Of a stretch of 64,000 nucleotides of DNA, positions 46,611 through 58,560 are shown one piece after another; the stretch's first letter is position 1; each line of letters begins with the position of its first letter. The DNA is taken from positions 138,154,351 to 138,218,350 of the forward strand of contig CP136062.1 in NCBI GenBank assembly GCA_032622095.1. The letters are read 5' to 3'. The translations under genes were made by a program, and so were the position numbers. Under the pieces are notes generated by a model. The model did not search any database. It saw nothing but the letters and a program-made list of their open reading frames with translations, and had not been told where the DNA came from. This DNA is from Siphonodentalium dalli. Lineage: Eukaryota > Mollusca > Scaphopoda > Gadilida > Siphonodentaliidae.

Positions 46611-48999
46611 ACATGTATGCCCCTTCTTTTGAAGTTGTGCGAAGATAAGCAAATATTAATAAATATACCATCACAATAAAGCACATGCGACCGCGAATTA
46701 TTTTCAATTGTATACTACCTTATAAATTATATGTGTAGATGTTTTATAGTACTGACACCAGAATCGTCTCCCTTGAAATGCGAATTAGTTTTATATGAAG
46801 CAACCGTCGCGTAATGAGTTCTCCCTTGAACATGCAACGACCTGATAATTTAACAAATATGCAATTCGTTCTAGTATGCTAAATTGCTCAAGTTTGAATT
46901 TGGGAATCTTCAATTATCAGTGAGATAAACTTATCTGATCACTGCTGACGCGAAAGGTCAATAAGTTAAATAGAACCGTCGTTCTGTGTTGTACCCCCAT
47001 CACGCGATGCAAAAGAGAACATGGTTCGCCCGCTTAGTACACTGCAATAGTGAGCAACCAACGATTAAGAACTATTGGGAGAATTTTCCGCCTTCACACG
47101 ATGTGATCTTATCACTTGAGTTTATCCGCTCGGCTCATTCCACTGGAAAGGTGTCACTGACTTCTTGAAACATCCCCATTAGACGGCCTCCCACGACGGT
47201 CAAGTTGTCGCCCTTAATATCCGGAGTGTTTCCAATAATCTCGCGCTTAATCTCGCGTTGTCTCGCCAAAGCGACCGCCTGCTTGCACTAAGGGGGTAAT
47301 TTATAGGGGCGATAATCCGTTATGTATTTTGAAGATAATCAATCCCATTTCTTTTTGATCGGATACAAAAGATTGCCGACGATGTTGACAATTGGATCAA
47401 GTGAACATTGTGGGGATAAGTATATCTTCGTTTCAAAATTCCTAAGTCAATTCATAAAGCTGGTGTATGGTTAATTCCAACAGCGGATTATCTATACTTT
47501 GTGTTACCCTTGGACTGCGAAGAGATATCAGAATGCACGACTTTTCTTATTTTGCATTTGAAGCAACACATAGTCTTCAATCATCTAGTTAAGCCTAATA
47601 ATTTCTCGCTCTAATCAAGGCACAGTACGGGATCAAAATTTGCCGACAAATGCTGCTACTTATGACTTATCTACGCATCGGAAGGACTTTCTAAAGTGAG
47701 AGTATCGTCAAAAAGTGAAAATCTTGGTCATCGTTTTTCAGCTAACATGTAGCACCAAAGTTCTTACCTTACAAAGACGGTCTGATAAAGAACATTCGTT
47801 TCACTTTTGAGGCAACCCAATTTTATCATTCCAGTTTTAGAGTATAAAGTCCGTATCATTATGCGTGTATATATCAGCCTAACTTGATCACAACAAAGTA
47901 ACACAAGCGAGTAATTATTAAGTTCTAATACGCGGCTTGAAGACAAGATATCGCTCTACAGTTCTGACATCTTTGGTGAGTGAATATACACATGCCGAAG
48001 GCAGCTGCATATGGAAGGTGAGTTTTAGCATGCAGATAAAATCAAACCTCTTATTACCTCATAAGACACAGCCCTGTGACATTACAGGTCATATACATGT
48101 ACAATAACAATCTTGGACCCATGATATTTGCGTTGGTGATACAATGATGATTTTTTTTAAGTAACTAATTTTCATTATTACAATGAAGAGTGATTGATTA
48201 TTATTGGTTATCGGCGGGATGGAGTGGGCAGAGAAGCGGCGAACTAAGCATTGGCCGCGTCGAAGTTGCGTGTATAGCAGTAAGATTACGAAAATGTAAC
48301 ACATTTGACGTTGATTCCTGTTGTCTTGAAACAAAACATCGATATAAATTGACAACCATCTATGTTTTGCAGAGAGACCATTGATGAAAAATGTGTTGAA
48401 AATAATTGGTAATTCCAGAACCAACAACGACACAATACGATCGTGCGTAGAGCTTGTTCCACTGAGTAAAACGATTGGATATAACCATTTGGCTTTAATA
48501 AAGTTGATTGTTTCCATTTCATTCGTGTGATGGATGTCCATCTAATACGTTTATTGTGCCTGGCGTGCTTGTTGAACATGTTATCGTAACATCCCTGCAA
48601 AGTAAGTTTATGCTTATGGCATTAGAATATCCGTCGAATTAAGAATGGTCCATCCGAATGTGCACAGAGCTTTTAGAACTGTATTGGAGAATTCATTCAG
48701 TAAATCAACAACCGATAGCCTCAATCCACAAATACTCTCTGGTGCCTTTTTGTGTTAATCGTATCTCATCAAGCATCTGGTCAAATTTTTATAGATCAAA
48801 TATCAATCTCACCTTCGAAGAGTCTAAACGTTGGCTTGACTTTGGGGATTATTTTTGTTTCGAAAAAAAACAGGCGATTTTTTGTTGTGAAGCAGTAGTA
48901 TCAACATGAATAGACTCTGTTGCGGTAACTGGCTCAACTTGAGTAACGGGTGCATCGTCAGTAGACGTTTCCATGGCATGTGATACAAGTTCTGGAGAG
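46611..48999. other. intergenic, no supported gene
   Basis: Frames of 150 and 104 codons on the minus strand (48089-48541 and 48286-48600) overlap and lack motifs. They lie downstream of the LINE ORF1 relic on the same strand and could be decayed LINE sequence, but no endonuclease motif is readable. Confidence 0.35.
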
Positions 49000-49640
49000 G
49001 AGTTACGTCAAGTTGTTTCGCTTGTTGTACACGAATGGTGATCGTCTGGCTGTTGTCTGATTGCTGGCATCAGCACACTTATTGAACAAACGATAGCCGA
49101 GTATGTGACTAGCGGAATTAATGGTTGAGCATCAACTGTTCTATTTGCATCGAAATAATTATGATAGATGTTTCTCAGCCTTACACCGTTGAATTTTGAA
49201 TTCATACTCCCATATAGGACATGAACGATCCATTGTAGCTTGTGAACCCTGACACTTTGGGCACATTTTTGGTTTTAGTCTAATCCTTATGATCATGATC
49301 AGAAACAGAACATCGTGCACATATCATTTCTCTACTTTTACATTGTTCCTGGCCATGACCATACCCCTGACAATTAAAACATCATAAGGGATTGGGAAGA
49401 TATTTACACAAATATATCTTCATATATCCAACCATCAATATCGGCGAATGTTCGTACCGATTGAAAATCAAAATATAACTATGCAAAGAACTTTTGGTCC
49501 AGCAGCTGTCTTAGAAAATCTGCGAACACCAGTAACGCCCTGTGGTGTCAACTCAGCCGATATCTCCGACTTAGAAAAATCGTGATACGTCGCCCTATAG
49601 TACCACCAGGACGCCTATACCAGATCTCCCGGAATGCATC
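49000..49640 (-). pseudogene. LINE ORF1 (gag-like) relic with zinc knuckles
   Basis: Minus-strand reading over stops and frameshifts shows: SEISAELTPQGVTGVRRFSK (about 49505-49570), then a CCHC knuckle CFNCQGYGHGQEQC (about 49341-49382). A second partial knuckle CARCSVSDHDHKD (about 49285-49325) and a third CPKCQGSQATMDRSCP (about 49215-49265) follow. The order, a QGVTxVRR segment followed by three knuckles, is that of the nucleic-acid-binding ORF1 protein of I/Jockey-type LINEs. It is dead, and its ORF2 is not found nearby. Confidence 0.78.
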
Positions 49641-49824
49641 CTACGGCAAACAGGGTGTCACATTAGGGGATTCTTAGCCATCGCAGTGGGGCAGTAGACC
49701 TTTCTACACCGGGTCGGCGGGTCCACACGGGGCTGTTCTGTGGGAACCCTGGTGACCATATAAGGCGGCCCATCGCTCCTTCTTGCCTTCAATTTCACAA
49801 ATCGAATTTGAAATTATTGAGGGA

Positions 49825-50503
49825 TACGTTTGTATGGTGTTTATCTAATAAGTGTATTGTACATAGCCTGCTTCTTGACTTATATTAGTCGAACGTCGAT
49901 CGATCCAAGTGGGATTTATAGCTTATCCTCATCCGCATTGTATGCGTATGGTATGGTATACGTTTGTATGGTGTTTATCTAATACGTGTATTGTACAGAG
50001 CCTTCTTATCGAACTTATATTAGCCGAACGTCGATCGATCCAAGTGGGATTTATAGCTTATCTTCCTCAATATCTTATGCGTATGGTATCAGGGCATCAT
50101 GCATGTTAACACCAATGTTAGAAGTTTATGGTTGAATATACAGTAAGTGGTATCTTATGCGTATGTTATGGTATACGTGTGCATGGTATTTATCTAGTAA
50201 GTGTATTGTGCAGAGCCTGCTTATTGAAATGATATTAGCCGAACGTCGATCGATCCAAATGAGATTTATGGCTTATCCACATCCGTATTGTATGCATATG
50301 GTATGGTATACGTTTGTATGGTGTTTAGCTAATAAGTGTATTGTACAGAGCCTGCTTGTTGAACTTATATTAGCCGAACGTCGATCCAAAGGATATTTAT
50401 ACCTTATCTCACTCCCCATCGTATGCGTATATCTGGTCATCATGCATGTTCACACCAATGTGTAATTTTAGAAGTTTGTGGTTGAATATACAGTAAGGGG
50501 TAA
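49825..50503 (+). repeat. higher-order tandem array (A-A-B)x2, about 348-bp period
   Basis: A units starting TACGTTTGTATGGTGTTTAT, or close variants, begin at 49825, 49959, 50173 and 50309. They contain CGAACGTCGATCGATCCAA. B units (CATCATGCATGTT, GGTTGAATATACAGTAAG) are at about 50090-50155 and 50432-50500. A1 to A3 and A2 to A4 are both about 348-350 bases apart, so the A-A-B block was duplicated as one. Frames of 66-102 codons here follow the repeat. Confidence 0.92.
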
Positions 50504-51484
50504 CTGACGCTCCTTATAATCTTAATAGTCCTCAAATCAAATGCTCAAATTAGCGAGAGATAAGTTGACATATAACTAATATAATGGAGATGGTATGGAG
50601 GGGTTCATTGGTTCGTCTGGGTCGATTTGCCGATTTCCTGGATAGGCGTCTGAAGTATTGTGAGTCATACTGTTTAAACACACCAAGTCTAGTGTGTTTA
50701 GAATAGTCATTGGTTAATAATGTCGATGGTTCTCTTGACAGACTCGTGCCCCGTCTGAGAGCCGGAGTATATATTGTATCATCGAGGCAATTTACAGACT
50801 GCACTCACGTGTCTAACGACGTCATCTTCCTATTGTGAGTTGCACATTAACTGACACATTAGTCATAATTTCACATTAGAGATGCCCTATCCGTTTTAGC
50901 ACAAACTTATCAAGTTTATCGAAGCCAGTATCCGCTTATCAGGCGAATAAGACATGGACATTAGTTGTAATAACACCATTCATAAGATACATACATCACG
51001 AACCACACAAGAAACCCTAATATAATACGGATGGAAGAAGCTTAAATGCATATCCTTATTACGAATGCTCTCTCATATTCCAGAAACTGTAACCACTCTT
51101 TATCATAGGTGATCTTTTGAATTCTAGACGCCCGACCAGTATTCAGAACCTGACAAAACGGTCACGTTTGGTAGTCGATATCTGACCAGGGTCAGAAACC
51201 TACGTCACTAATGTAATCTATAAACCGGCGTTTTGCGTTAGAGACTTGATTGATGACGTAGGTTCCTAGCCCTGTCTGATTATTAAAACCTCCCAAATTA
51301 ACTCATGTGTTCGATTCCAGCATTTTATACGGAAAATGTGGCAATTGTATTATGGTGTAATAGAGCCTATCGGATGTAGTATCTTAAACATAGTAATAGC
51401 TCCCGTTTGTCGTGTTAGGTGTTCACAGCAGGTGTATGAATGCCCGAACAAAAAGGTGACTGAAACAAGTTTCTGATTTCCGGA
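50504..51484. other. intergenic, no feature seen
   Basis: TCTGACCAGGGTCAGAAACC at about 51180 and the nearby CCTACGTCACTAATG hint at a weak inverted pair with about 51255-51285 (GATGACGTAGG, then TTCCTAGCCCTGTCTGA). No gene is seen. Confidence 0.4.
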
Positions 51485-51850
51485 TAAACGCTCTTTATGT
51501 TTACCATACATTATAACAGTTAACAAGGAACGCTCTTTAATATTATACCCCTTTGAAAAAATGGGTATAATATTTTGCATATGTCAGTCCATCGAGCCGT
51601 CCGACCGTCTGTATATGTCCGTCCGATATTTGTTCATGTCATAACTTGAACAGTAGTGCTCAGATCTCAATGTAATTTTGTATGGATGTTCATTACTATG
51701 AGGACATTCAATGGAGGATTCAATCGTTTTGTTCGGATTTTCCATTCTAGTGTTATTCATCTTTGTATATCTGGAAACTGGGTCCCAACGGAGCCAATCG
51801 AGCCATGTCCCTGTATCATAAAACCAAAAGTGTATCTAATCATAACCCAG
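51485..51850. repeat. dispersed-repeat fragments
   Basis: AACGCTCTTTATGTTTACCAT and GGAACGCTCTTTAA (51488-51542) are an inverted fragment of the MITE at 20465-20958. Next, ATTATACCC and GGGTATAAT form a short stem around TTTGAAAAAAT. A block with GTCCGTCCGATAT and TAACTTGAAC follows, similar in style to 2000-2345. Confidence 0.55.
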
Positions 51851-52559
51851 TAGGAATGTGAGTTAGCGCCCAACCCATCCGCACTAGACGCGACGAATGC
51901 GCATCACTGTGGGTTCTACATCATGGAGGATGTTATGGTGGTTGCACGGTATGGCGACCAAAGAGCTGCCTATCACACATGTCAACCACAAAATATCCCA
52001 AAGGCGAGACGGTGTACACACGTTACACCTGCAGCAAGTCGAGATTTCAGATAAAACGGATAGGCTTTGTAGTACGAATATCAATAATTTGCGCTATTCA
52101 TAAGACGTCTTATCACACATACTTTCTTATAGTGTCGATTGAAGAACTACGTACATGTATCATTCGGTTTGCTTCGCACCAGCAATCGACAGAAACAGCT
52201 GCCGGCGGACGCATCGGGTGCGTATTCGCCAATTGGGTTTATTTTATAAACCGGGTAGTCTATTTCGCGGCGGCTGAACGCACAAGGTATCTTCCCTATA
52301 GCGTTTACGACACGCGCTATATCATTCATATGATTTACCTAATCTATCATATTTGCCATTTATCAATCGACACCGCCTTATGATTAAATCGCGAACAATC
52401 ACCGGATAAAATAGGAAGGTTGAGACTGAATCTTTATGTGGAATGAGTGTTGAAGATATCAGTGGGGTTGTGGATACTTCCCGTCTATTTATGTTCAAGA
52501 ATGTCGACCTTCACAAAAATGCTGCTCATAATTGAAGTGAACCAATCAAACACTGTGCC
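51851..52559. other. intergenic, no supported gene
   Basis: A 134-codon frame (51979-52383) shows no recognisable domain. Confidence 0.35.
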
Positions 52560-52735
52560 AATGCATTCTCTTATATATGCGAGTCGACCATAGTTCGCCA
52601 CGCATATATAAGCCTATATATTGGCCTAACAAATTTTATATTATATTTTATAATTTATTTTAAAATGTAAGAAAAAATGATAAAAAATTGTTAAATAATG
52701 TAAGAAATAATGATAAAAAATTGTTAAAGAATGAT
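52560..52735. mobile_element. fragment of the 33.9-kb MITE family
   Basis: TGCCAATGCATTCTCTTATA, then a decayed complement and AT-rich spacer with repeated AAAAATTGTTAAA, matches the left half of 33891-34282. TTAA ends are absent. Confidence 0.75.
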
Positions 52736-53541
52736 CGACGACCACAGATAGCCTCGAGTTGAGCCTCGTCGGTATAAACTACCTGGACTATATATTAACC
52801 CAGCTGGTGAATACGAGACCAGGAGTCTGGACTCTGAATTCATCTCTATGTGTAGGTTTATGAGAAACCTTCATATATATATATACATACGTTTGCTCAT
52901 ACAGTGTATATAAATGGCTATCCATCATCTGTGTGTTTTCTATACCATACAATGATTAGATCGGACTCGTGAGTCCATTACTAGAAGTTTTGAGTGGCAG
53001 ACTTTTAACACATTTGATTTGAACTTTTGTCAGCCTAACAAACGTTCCAATGACCGCCCCTGATATAGAGCGCAATTTCTTCTGAAGTACGTGGTTTAGT
53101 GATCGTTATCGACGTATTGTGGATGATTTTGTGGATTTCCACGATGACTTTGTGATACGAATGATGGTGATTACAAATATTGTTCATTATCTTGGCTTTG
53201 GAAATTCCGTATTATTTGGTAAAAACTGATAAGTTTGTACTCACACTCTATCTCCGATGGAAGAATAGAGCAATCAACATTTTATCGAAAACTCCAAACA
53301 AATCGACTGCCCCATTTCAAAGAACAACGCACACATGTAAATATTTACTCTTTATTCTTGACGAATTCATGGCCGATAATCCAACGACAATGCTTCCGCT
53401 AATTATAACTGCTGATCATTCGTTTCTAAAATTGCGCTGTTTTCTGCCTCTTTGAATATATAAGATTTATTGTAATAACTGCTGTGGGCGAGATTCTTCT
53501 CTATTCCATCTGAACACCCCAGCGGAGTGTTCCATAGCACT
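52736..53541. other. intergenic, no feature seen
   Basis: A 91-codon frame at 53180-53455 lacks motifs. Confidence 0.4.
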
Positions 53542-53545
53542 TTAA

Positions 53546-53769
53546 CCCCTTCTATACCAAATAGATTCCCCCATCCAGTTCTATAAGTATACGTTGCACT
53601 GGCCTATTATTCACTTGGGGTCCGGAAAAATAAGCAGACGATATATAATACAATTATAAGTACAGAAGGAGTCATATTTATTGGAGGAAATGGTCGTTTG
53701 TTGAACTTATTATCAGAACATTTTCCTAAGGGATAACTACTCGTCAATGAGTATTTAGTATATAAATGG
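53546..53769. mobile_element. piggyBac-like MITE, CCCTTTCTATA family
   Basis: TTAA at 53542-53545 and 53770-53773 flanks 224 bp starting CCCCTTCTATACCAAATAGA and ending TATTTAGTATATAAATGG. Its internal AAATAAGCAGACGA and AACATTTTCC blocks match 34812-35041. Confidence 0.85.
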
Positions 53770-53773
53770 TTAA

Positions 53774-56279
53774 TTCCGAGATATAACTCCCACATTTTGC
53801 ATTATATACATTTACATAGAGATGTTCCAACATGAGTATCTCTGACTGTTGCATTTTGTGTTACTGTCGACCTATAACTGATGGGGCAACGGTATTATTT
53901 AAGTTTCTTAGAAACGCTGTATCCGTTTCCGAGATTTAGAGTCAGGAATGTACGTATGATGACTGACATCCCATTAGTCAAATTGTTTACAACGTTATGA
54001 CAACTTAATGTGGAACTGATGAGGTGGGTATCGTTTTGTTCAAATATAGTTACCGACGAATGGGGTGTATTCGAAATTCGAAACCGCATTCTGGAGAGTT
54101 CACAACAAACGGGTTATCAGACCTTATATGTACCCGGAATTAAAACACCGAGGACAGATGGACGAACTCCGTGACGTCACATTCGTTAGTTGAATGTCGG
54201 ATTCCCCAAATAACGGTTGTGTCGAATTTATTGAAGTTAACCAATTTAGCGTACTTGAAACAAAAACAACCGATTTGTCATGTGCATATGCTAATTTTCC
54301 CAATATAATTTGGTATTTACCAAGCTTTCTCCATAGATGGCCATGTTTGTAACAGAAAGTGTGCAATTGACATTGCCATTTCAACTGCCAGAAGTCACCT
54401 TTATTGGTGCTGCACATACTTTTCATTCAAGCTACTCTGAGCCACGGAGTTCCGATACTGATCGTAATTTGCACATGTAATTCCAGTTACGAGTATATAT
54501 ACGCGTCTATGGAACACTAAATATTCCAAGTAATTTATTACTCTACAACCATGTATTCTGACGGTATATGCTGTCGGCGTGGATACCCTCTGAAATATGT
54601 TTGGAATATACATAATTTCTATTGTCCATGTTAGATAAACAGATATATGATTCATATGAACTCCCCTAAAATGTATATACATGTACCTTTCCACAGCTGT
54701 CAACCAAATAACTTTTAGCAGATATTTTCTACCAATCAGCGACTGAGTCGGTCGTTTGCTGCAATGAAAATGATTTATTCGCCCTAATTTTGATATAGCT
54801 ATCCATGCATACTTTCAGTGTTAAATTGCCTTTATTCAAACATATCTTAAATTGATATTTACGCCATGATATTGAAAATTCATCACTGATTTTCATTTTG
54901 CGTGACACTTGACATAATTTCACAATTAAAGGCGAAAATAATGAATGTTTTCCGGTGTATAATAACGAACCAAAGCCGGACGCTTTGTGTCGTATATAGA
55001 CTATATCTGATTTTGTGACGTCACCAATTATTATCCAATACGACGCTGTTGTTTTGAATTTGTGCGACCACCTTTGTCGCACAGTAGATCAAATCGACAA
55101 GCTTCTTCGTATAGTACACATCTCAATCGGATTGCGCACACAGCGTCAATATTATAATAGTTAATTTCAGTACAAAATACTCCTCTCTCGACAACAACCA
55201 ACATTCTTGACTCCTGAATGCCGTACTTTCAGTTTGATGTTGCAATGGGAGTTTAGATTCTATAATAATTTGTACAAAAGAAACGGATTTCTCACCTGCC
55301 CTGATGTATGATTGACCTAATTTATACACGAAATTTCTAGCTATAAGACCCACTTTTTCGATGAACCCTTGTAAATGTCTGGAGTGAAATTAGTCATAAT
55401 CACACCACGATAATAGGCCTAAGTGAATCTTATTTGGTGGGAATACGCTTATGCGTGTGGTATAGCTGTGGTTCGTTAATTACGCAAGCGTATGGTCACA
55501 TTAGCATAATGACAAGCGATGTTAAATTAATCAGACTATTTCCACAGACGTCTTGCCTTGTAGCAACCGTGATCCCCTCACACTAGTGACTATTTGTGGA
55601 AAGCTCAATTGGTATTTATGCTTTCTGTGCCTGAAACAGGCTAAATATATCGACAGAAAACTACATTATCAAAGTTTATTTGTATATCAGAACCCAAACT
55701 TAGAATTTATGATACAAACTGTTTTTTTTATTATTATACACTCACCATTCAATAGCCTTGCACACTAACGTATAGTATATCGATCAGTGTTTATCAGTAT
55801 AAATGAGTGAAACTTAGTTCGGCAGCTTAATGGGTAGACCGTTCGTGTTTTTGTCGCTGTCAGCACAGTGATATGAGTTCGTAGCTCGCCTGTGGATATC
55901 TGAGTTTCATAACCGTGGCTAGGTTTCGTGTGACTGTAGAGTTATTGCTTTTCAAATATCGTGCCTATATGTGACCCTTGAGCAAGGTCGCTGGTACTGT
56001 GGCGACATCGCATCACTCATGCATGAAACGAGTACTAGTCAGCTTGTCATACTGTTAGTATCAGATTTTTCTGATAAAACTAGAGCAGTACATATTGTTA
56101 CAGCCGGTTCATTGGTTGGCTTGTACAAATGGCCGGGATAATAGTGCAATGTTCGAAAGCGTCTTAGAGCAAGTAATTGGTTAAGCGTTATATAAAACAT
56201 TGTTATTTAGTGGGAAGAAGAGATACAAAATTACCACCACCGAAACAATCCCCATTATTAATAGTCATCGTCGTTCTTT
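53774..56279. other. long intergenic stretch without supported genes
   Basis: Minus-strand frames of 100-117 codons (54124-55082) have no recognised motif and different composition from one another. No repeat ends are seen. Confidence 0.35.
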
Positions 56280-56283
56280 TTAA

Positions 56284-56976
56284 AGATGCATAATCCGATT
56301 AAACGCCCCTAAATAACTATTTCTTTGGCTTCGGGTGTAAACAATAAATGATTCGAGTCGAGGAACTCACCCATCAAAGCTCAGAGTTATTAGATATAGA
56401 TTTTTTTTTAATCTGTTATTTTTCACCACCTGGAATATTTGGTGGCCTGGAAATAATCAGCTGACTTCTTCAGGAATAGGACGGACAGACATGCGAGGGG
56501 TTACACAAGGTCGGAACTCGCTGTACTATCAATGGCGACCGTAAACATACATAATTTCGGAATCTGAGACGATGAAAAGTATCGCTATCAACAAGAATAC
56601 GGTATGTTGTGATAGCTGACGAGTGGATACATACATGTACATATACTCATTTAAGAATCTGTAATCAGGTTGTATTCATGCAAATAGACATGTTATACGA
56701 CAACACGCTGGTTATACGTGATAACATGCGTTGGTGAATTCCAATTTGAACAAGGAATCATCATATATGGAAGTTGTAAACCACACTAACCCATCCACTA
56801 AACTGTCAAGAAAAACCGTTACCATAGGACTTTTCCGGCGAATATGATATCGCGATTGATATTGTGAGTATTTATTGGTAATTAACTAATTTTCATAACT
56901 AAATCGGCTTTTGGTGAAATTCCGTTTTTGTTGTGTAACTGTATGTATGGGGACTATCGAAGCCGATTGTGTAATT
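56284..56976. mobile_element. TTAA-flanked MITE, AGGTAC family, long copy 3
   Basis: TTAA lies at 56280-56283 and 56977-56980. The left block (ATCCGATTAAACGCCCCTAA, GGCTTCGGGTGTAAACA, TCGAGTCGAGGAAC) and the right block (CATAACTAAATCGGCTTTTG, GAAGCCGATTGTGTAA) match copies 1 and 2. It is 693 bp, about 240 longer than copy 1, owing to extra or diverged sequence at about 56455-56860. Confidence 0.78.
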
Positions 56977-56980
56977 TTAA

Positions 56981-57615
56981 TGATATGGCCCAGATCGTTG
57001 GAATTCTCTCCCGCGTACCCTTAAGAGTTCTGCTAATTTGGAATATTTCAAATAACAACTCGAGACCTACCAGTTTAAGCTTCACATGGCAATGACGACC
57101 CGAGGTTAACCACGTCATTCGTATGTGTTCTTATTCTGAAAATTGTCTATATAACATAAAGTGTTTTGATATGTTTCATCCTGTTTTATAGAAATAAGAC
57201 ATTGTTCATTCGCGCTACAGAATAATTAACCTGTGCTCAAATATACCTATAGGTGACATATTTGTCCATATCTCACCAGTCGTGTTGAAAAGACCTTGAA
57301 TTCCATGAATAGCCAAGTGCATACGATGGCGTGGATTGAGATATTCCCAATGCGTGCCAACATTTAAGATGAGATTCGGATAAACGGTGATCTCACATAA
57401 GATAGTGTACAGAAGTATCAGATTTCATTACATCTCAACTGATAAGCTATCAAGATACGGAAGGGGCCGTACCAGTACTTACGCAACAGAGGAATATTAC
57501 CCAAAGGTGACAAACTTATGAAGAGTAGCGTTTTCATGGCGTGTTGGTTAAGTATTCCTTTGACGGTTATGAACGACATTTGTTCATAAACCGTTCACAA
57601 ATGTCATAGAGCGCA
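56981..57615. other. intergenic, one short palindrome
   Basis: GGTTATGAACGACATTTGTT meets AACCGTTCACAAATGTC-type sequence at 57560-57605, an imperfect hairpin. Otherwise nothing is seen. Confidence 0.4.
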
Positions 57616-57948
57616 TTGTCCTCGTTGTTAATGACCCGAAATTCCCTTCCACGATACACGAGGGAGGCGTGTCCGACTGAATTAACCATGGAAAACTTAA
57701 CCAATCTGCAACCAGCTCGGCGAAACACGTCTTGCTATCTAAAGTACATACATGAAGTAGCAATATCTGTCGTGGTTTATATATCTTTCGTGTTATGCAT
57801 TGTCATCGTCATCATTGTCATCACCTATATTGCATGTCATCGATGTGGCTCTGTCGGAAACTGTAGTCTCATATATGCGCATATTTGCTTTGTTGTAATT
57901 TGGATACTTTTCCGATTTTCCCTACAAGGTGCATGCGTTATAATATGA
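57616..57948 (+). other. 110-codon frame with a hydrophobic segment; locally duplicated
   Basis: The frame contains one strongly hydrophobic stretch (ISVVVYISFVLCIVIVIIVI, about residues 50-69) followed by TYIACHRCG, and two N-glycosylation-type sites before it. The DNA block 57720-57880 has a diverged copy at 58405-58560 (GCAATATCTG, TTATGCRTTGT, TCATTGTCATCA), where the frame is broken. It could be an exon of a membrane protein or a chance frame; there is no family match. Confidence 0.25.
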
Positions 57949-58560
57949 ATGGTCATGTGTGGAAGCACTTTTATTTATTCTGCTGTCTATATCGAATGCC
58001 AAAAGTGGGCTCATACCAGATATCAATAACGTCACAGAGCGCATAAACCAAACTTCATGCAGCGCCCTCTCCGTTATCACTGCGATATATCACTGCCGGG
58101 AGGATGATACTTTGCGGACCAATACATCTATATTTATGTATCGTCTGAACTATATTTAGTCTCCTATTATCTTATGTTGACCACCAAACTTTTTTGCGAT
58201 AATGGTAATTCATTCGGTATTGATAACAACAATATGAACTGAGCCATACATAGACAATTTGAATCCTTAAACATAAGAACTAATATCATTTCAGAAATCC
58301 TTACCTTATGTCTTTGTGGCAGTGGAATCTCAGCGGAGCGATGGGAGGTAACTCTGTCTGGAGTTTGCCAATAAACAGTGCATGCAATCTTCAATAAGCT
58401 CGGCGACTCACGTGTTTTTTCCCGATGTAATTATATGTAGCTGCAATATCTGCGTTCATTCGAAGTTTAAATCGGTCAAATATCTTATTGTTATGCGTTG
58501 TTATCCTCATTGTCATCATCCATACGGACGTCAATGTTGCTCTGCCGGAAAGTGAAGAGC
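57720..58560. repeat. diverged direct duplication, about 155 bp, 685 bp apart
   Basis: Left unit 57720-57880 and right unit 58405-58560 align from CACGTSTT through GCAATATCTGYGT and GTTATGCRTTGTYATC to CTCTGYCGGAAA. Confidence 0.65.

Noticed and set aside
48089..48541. 150-codon minus frame
   Set aside because: No motif, overlaps another equally long frame, and its length is compatible with chance.
51979..52383. 134-codon plus frame with a Cys-containing start that looked faintly like a zinc finger
   Set aside because: The Cys/His spacing does not fit FLYWCH, BED or Merlin-type motifs.
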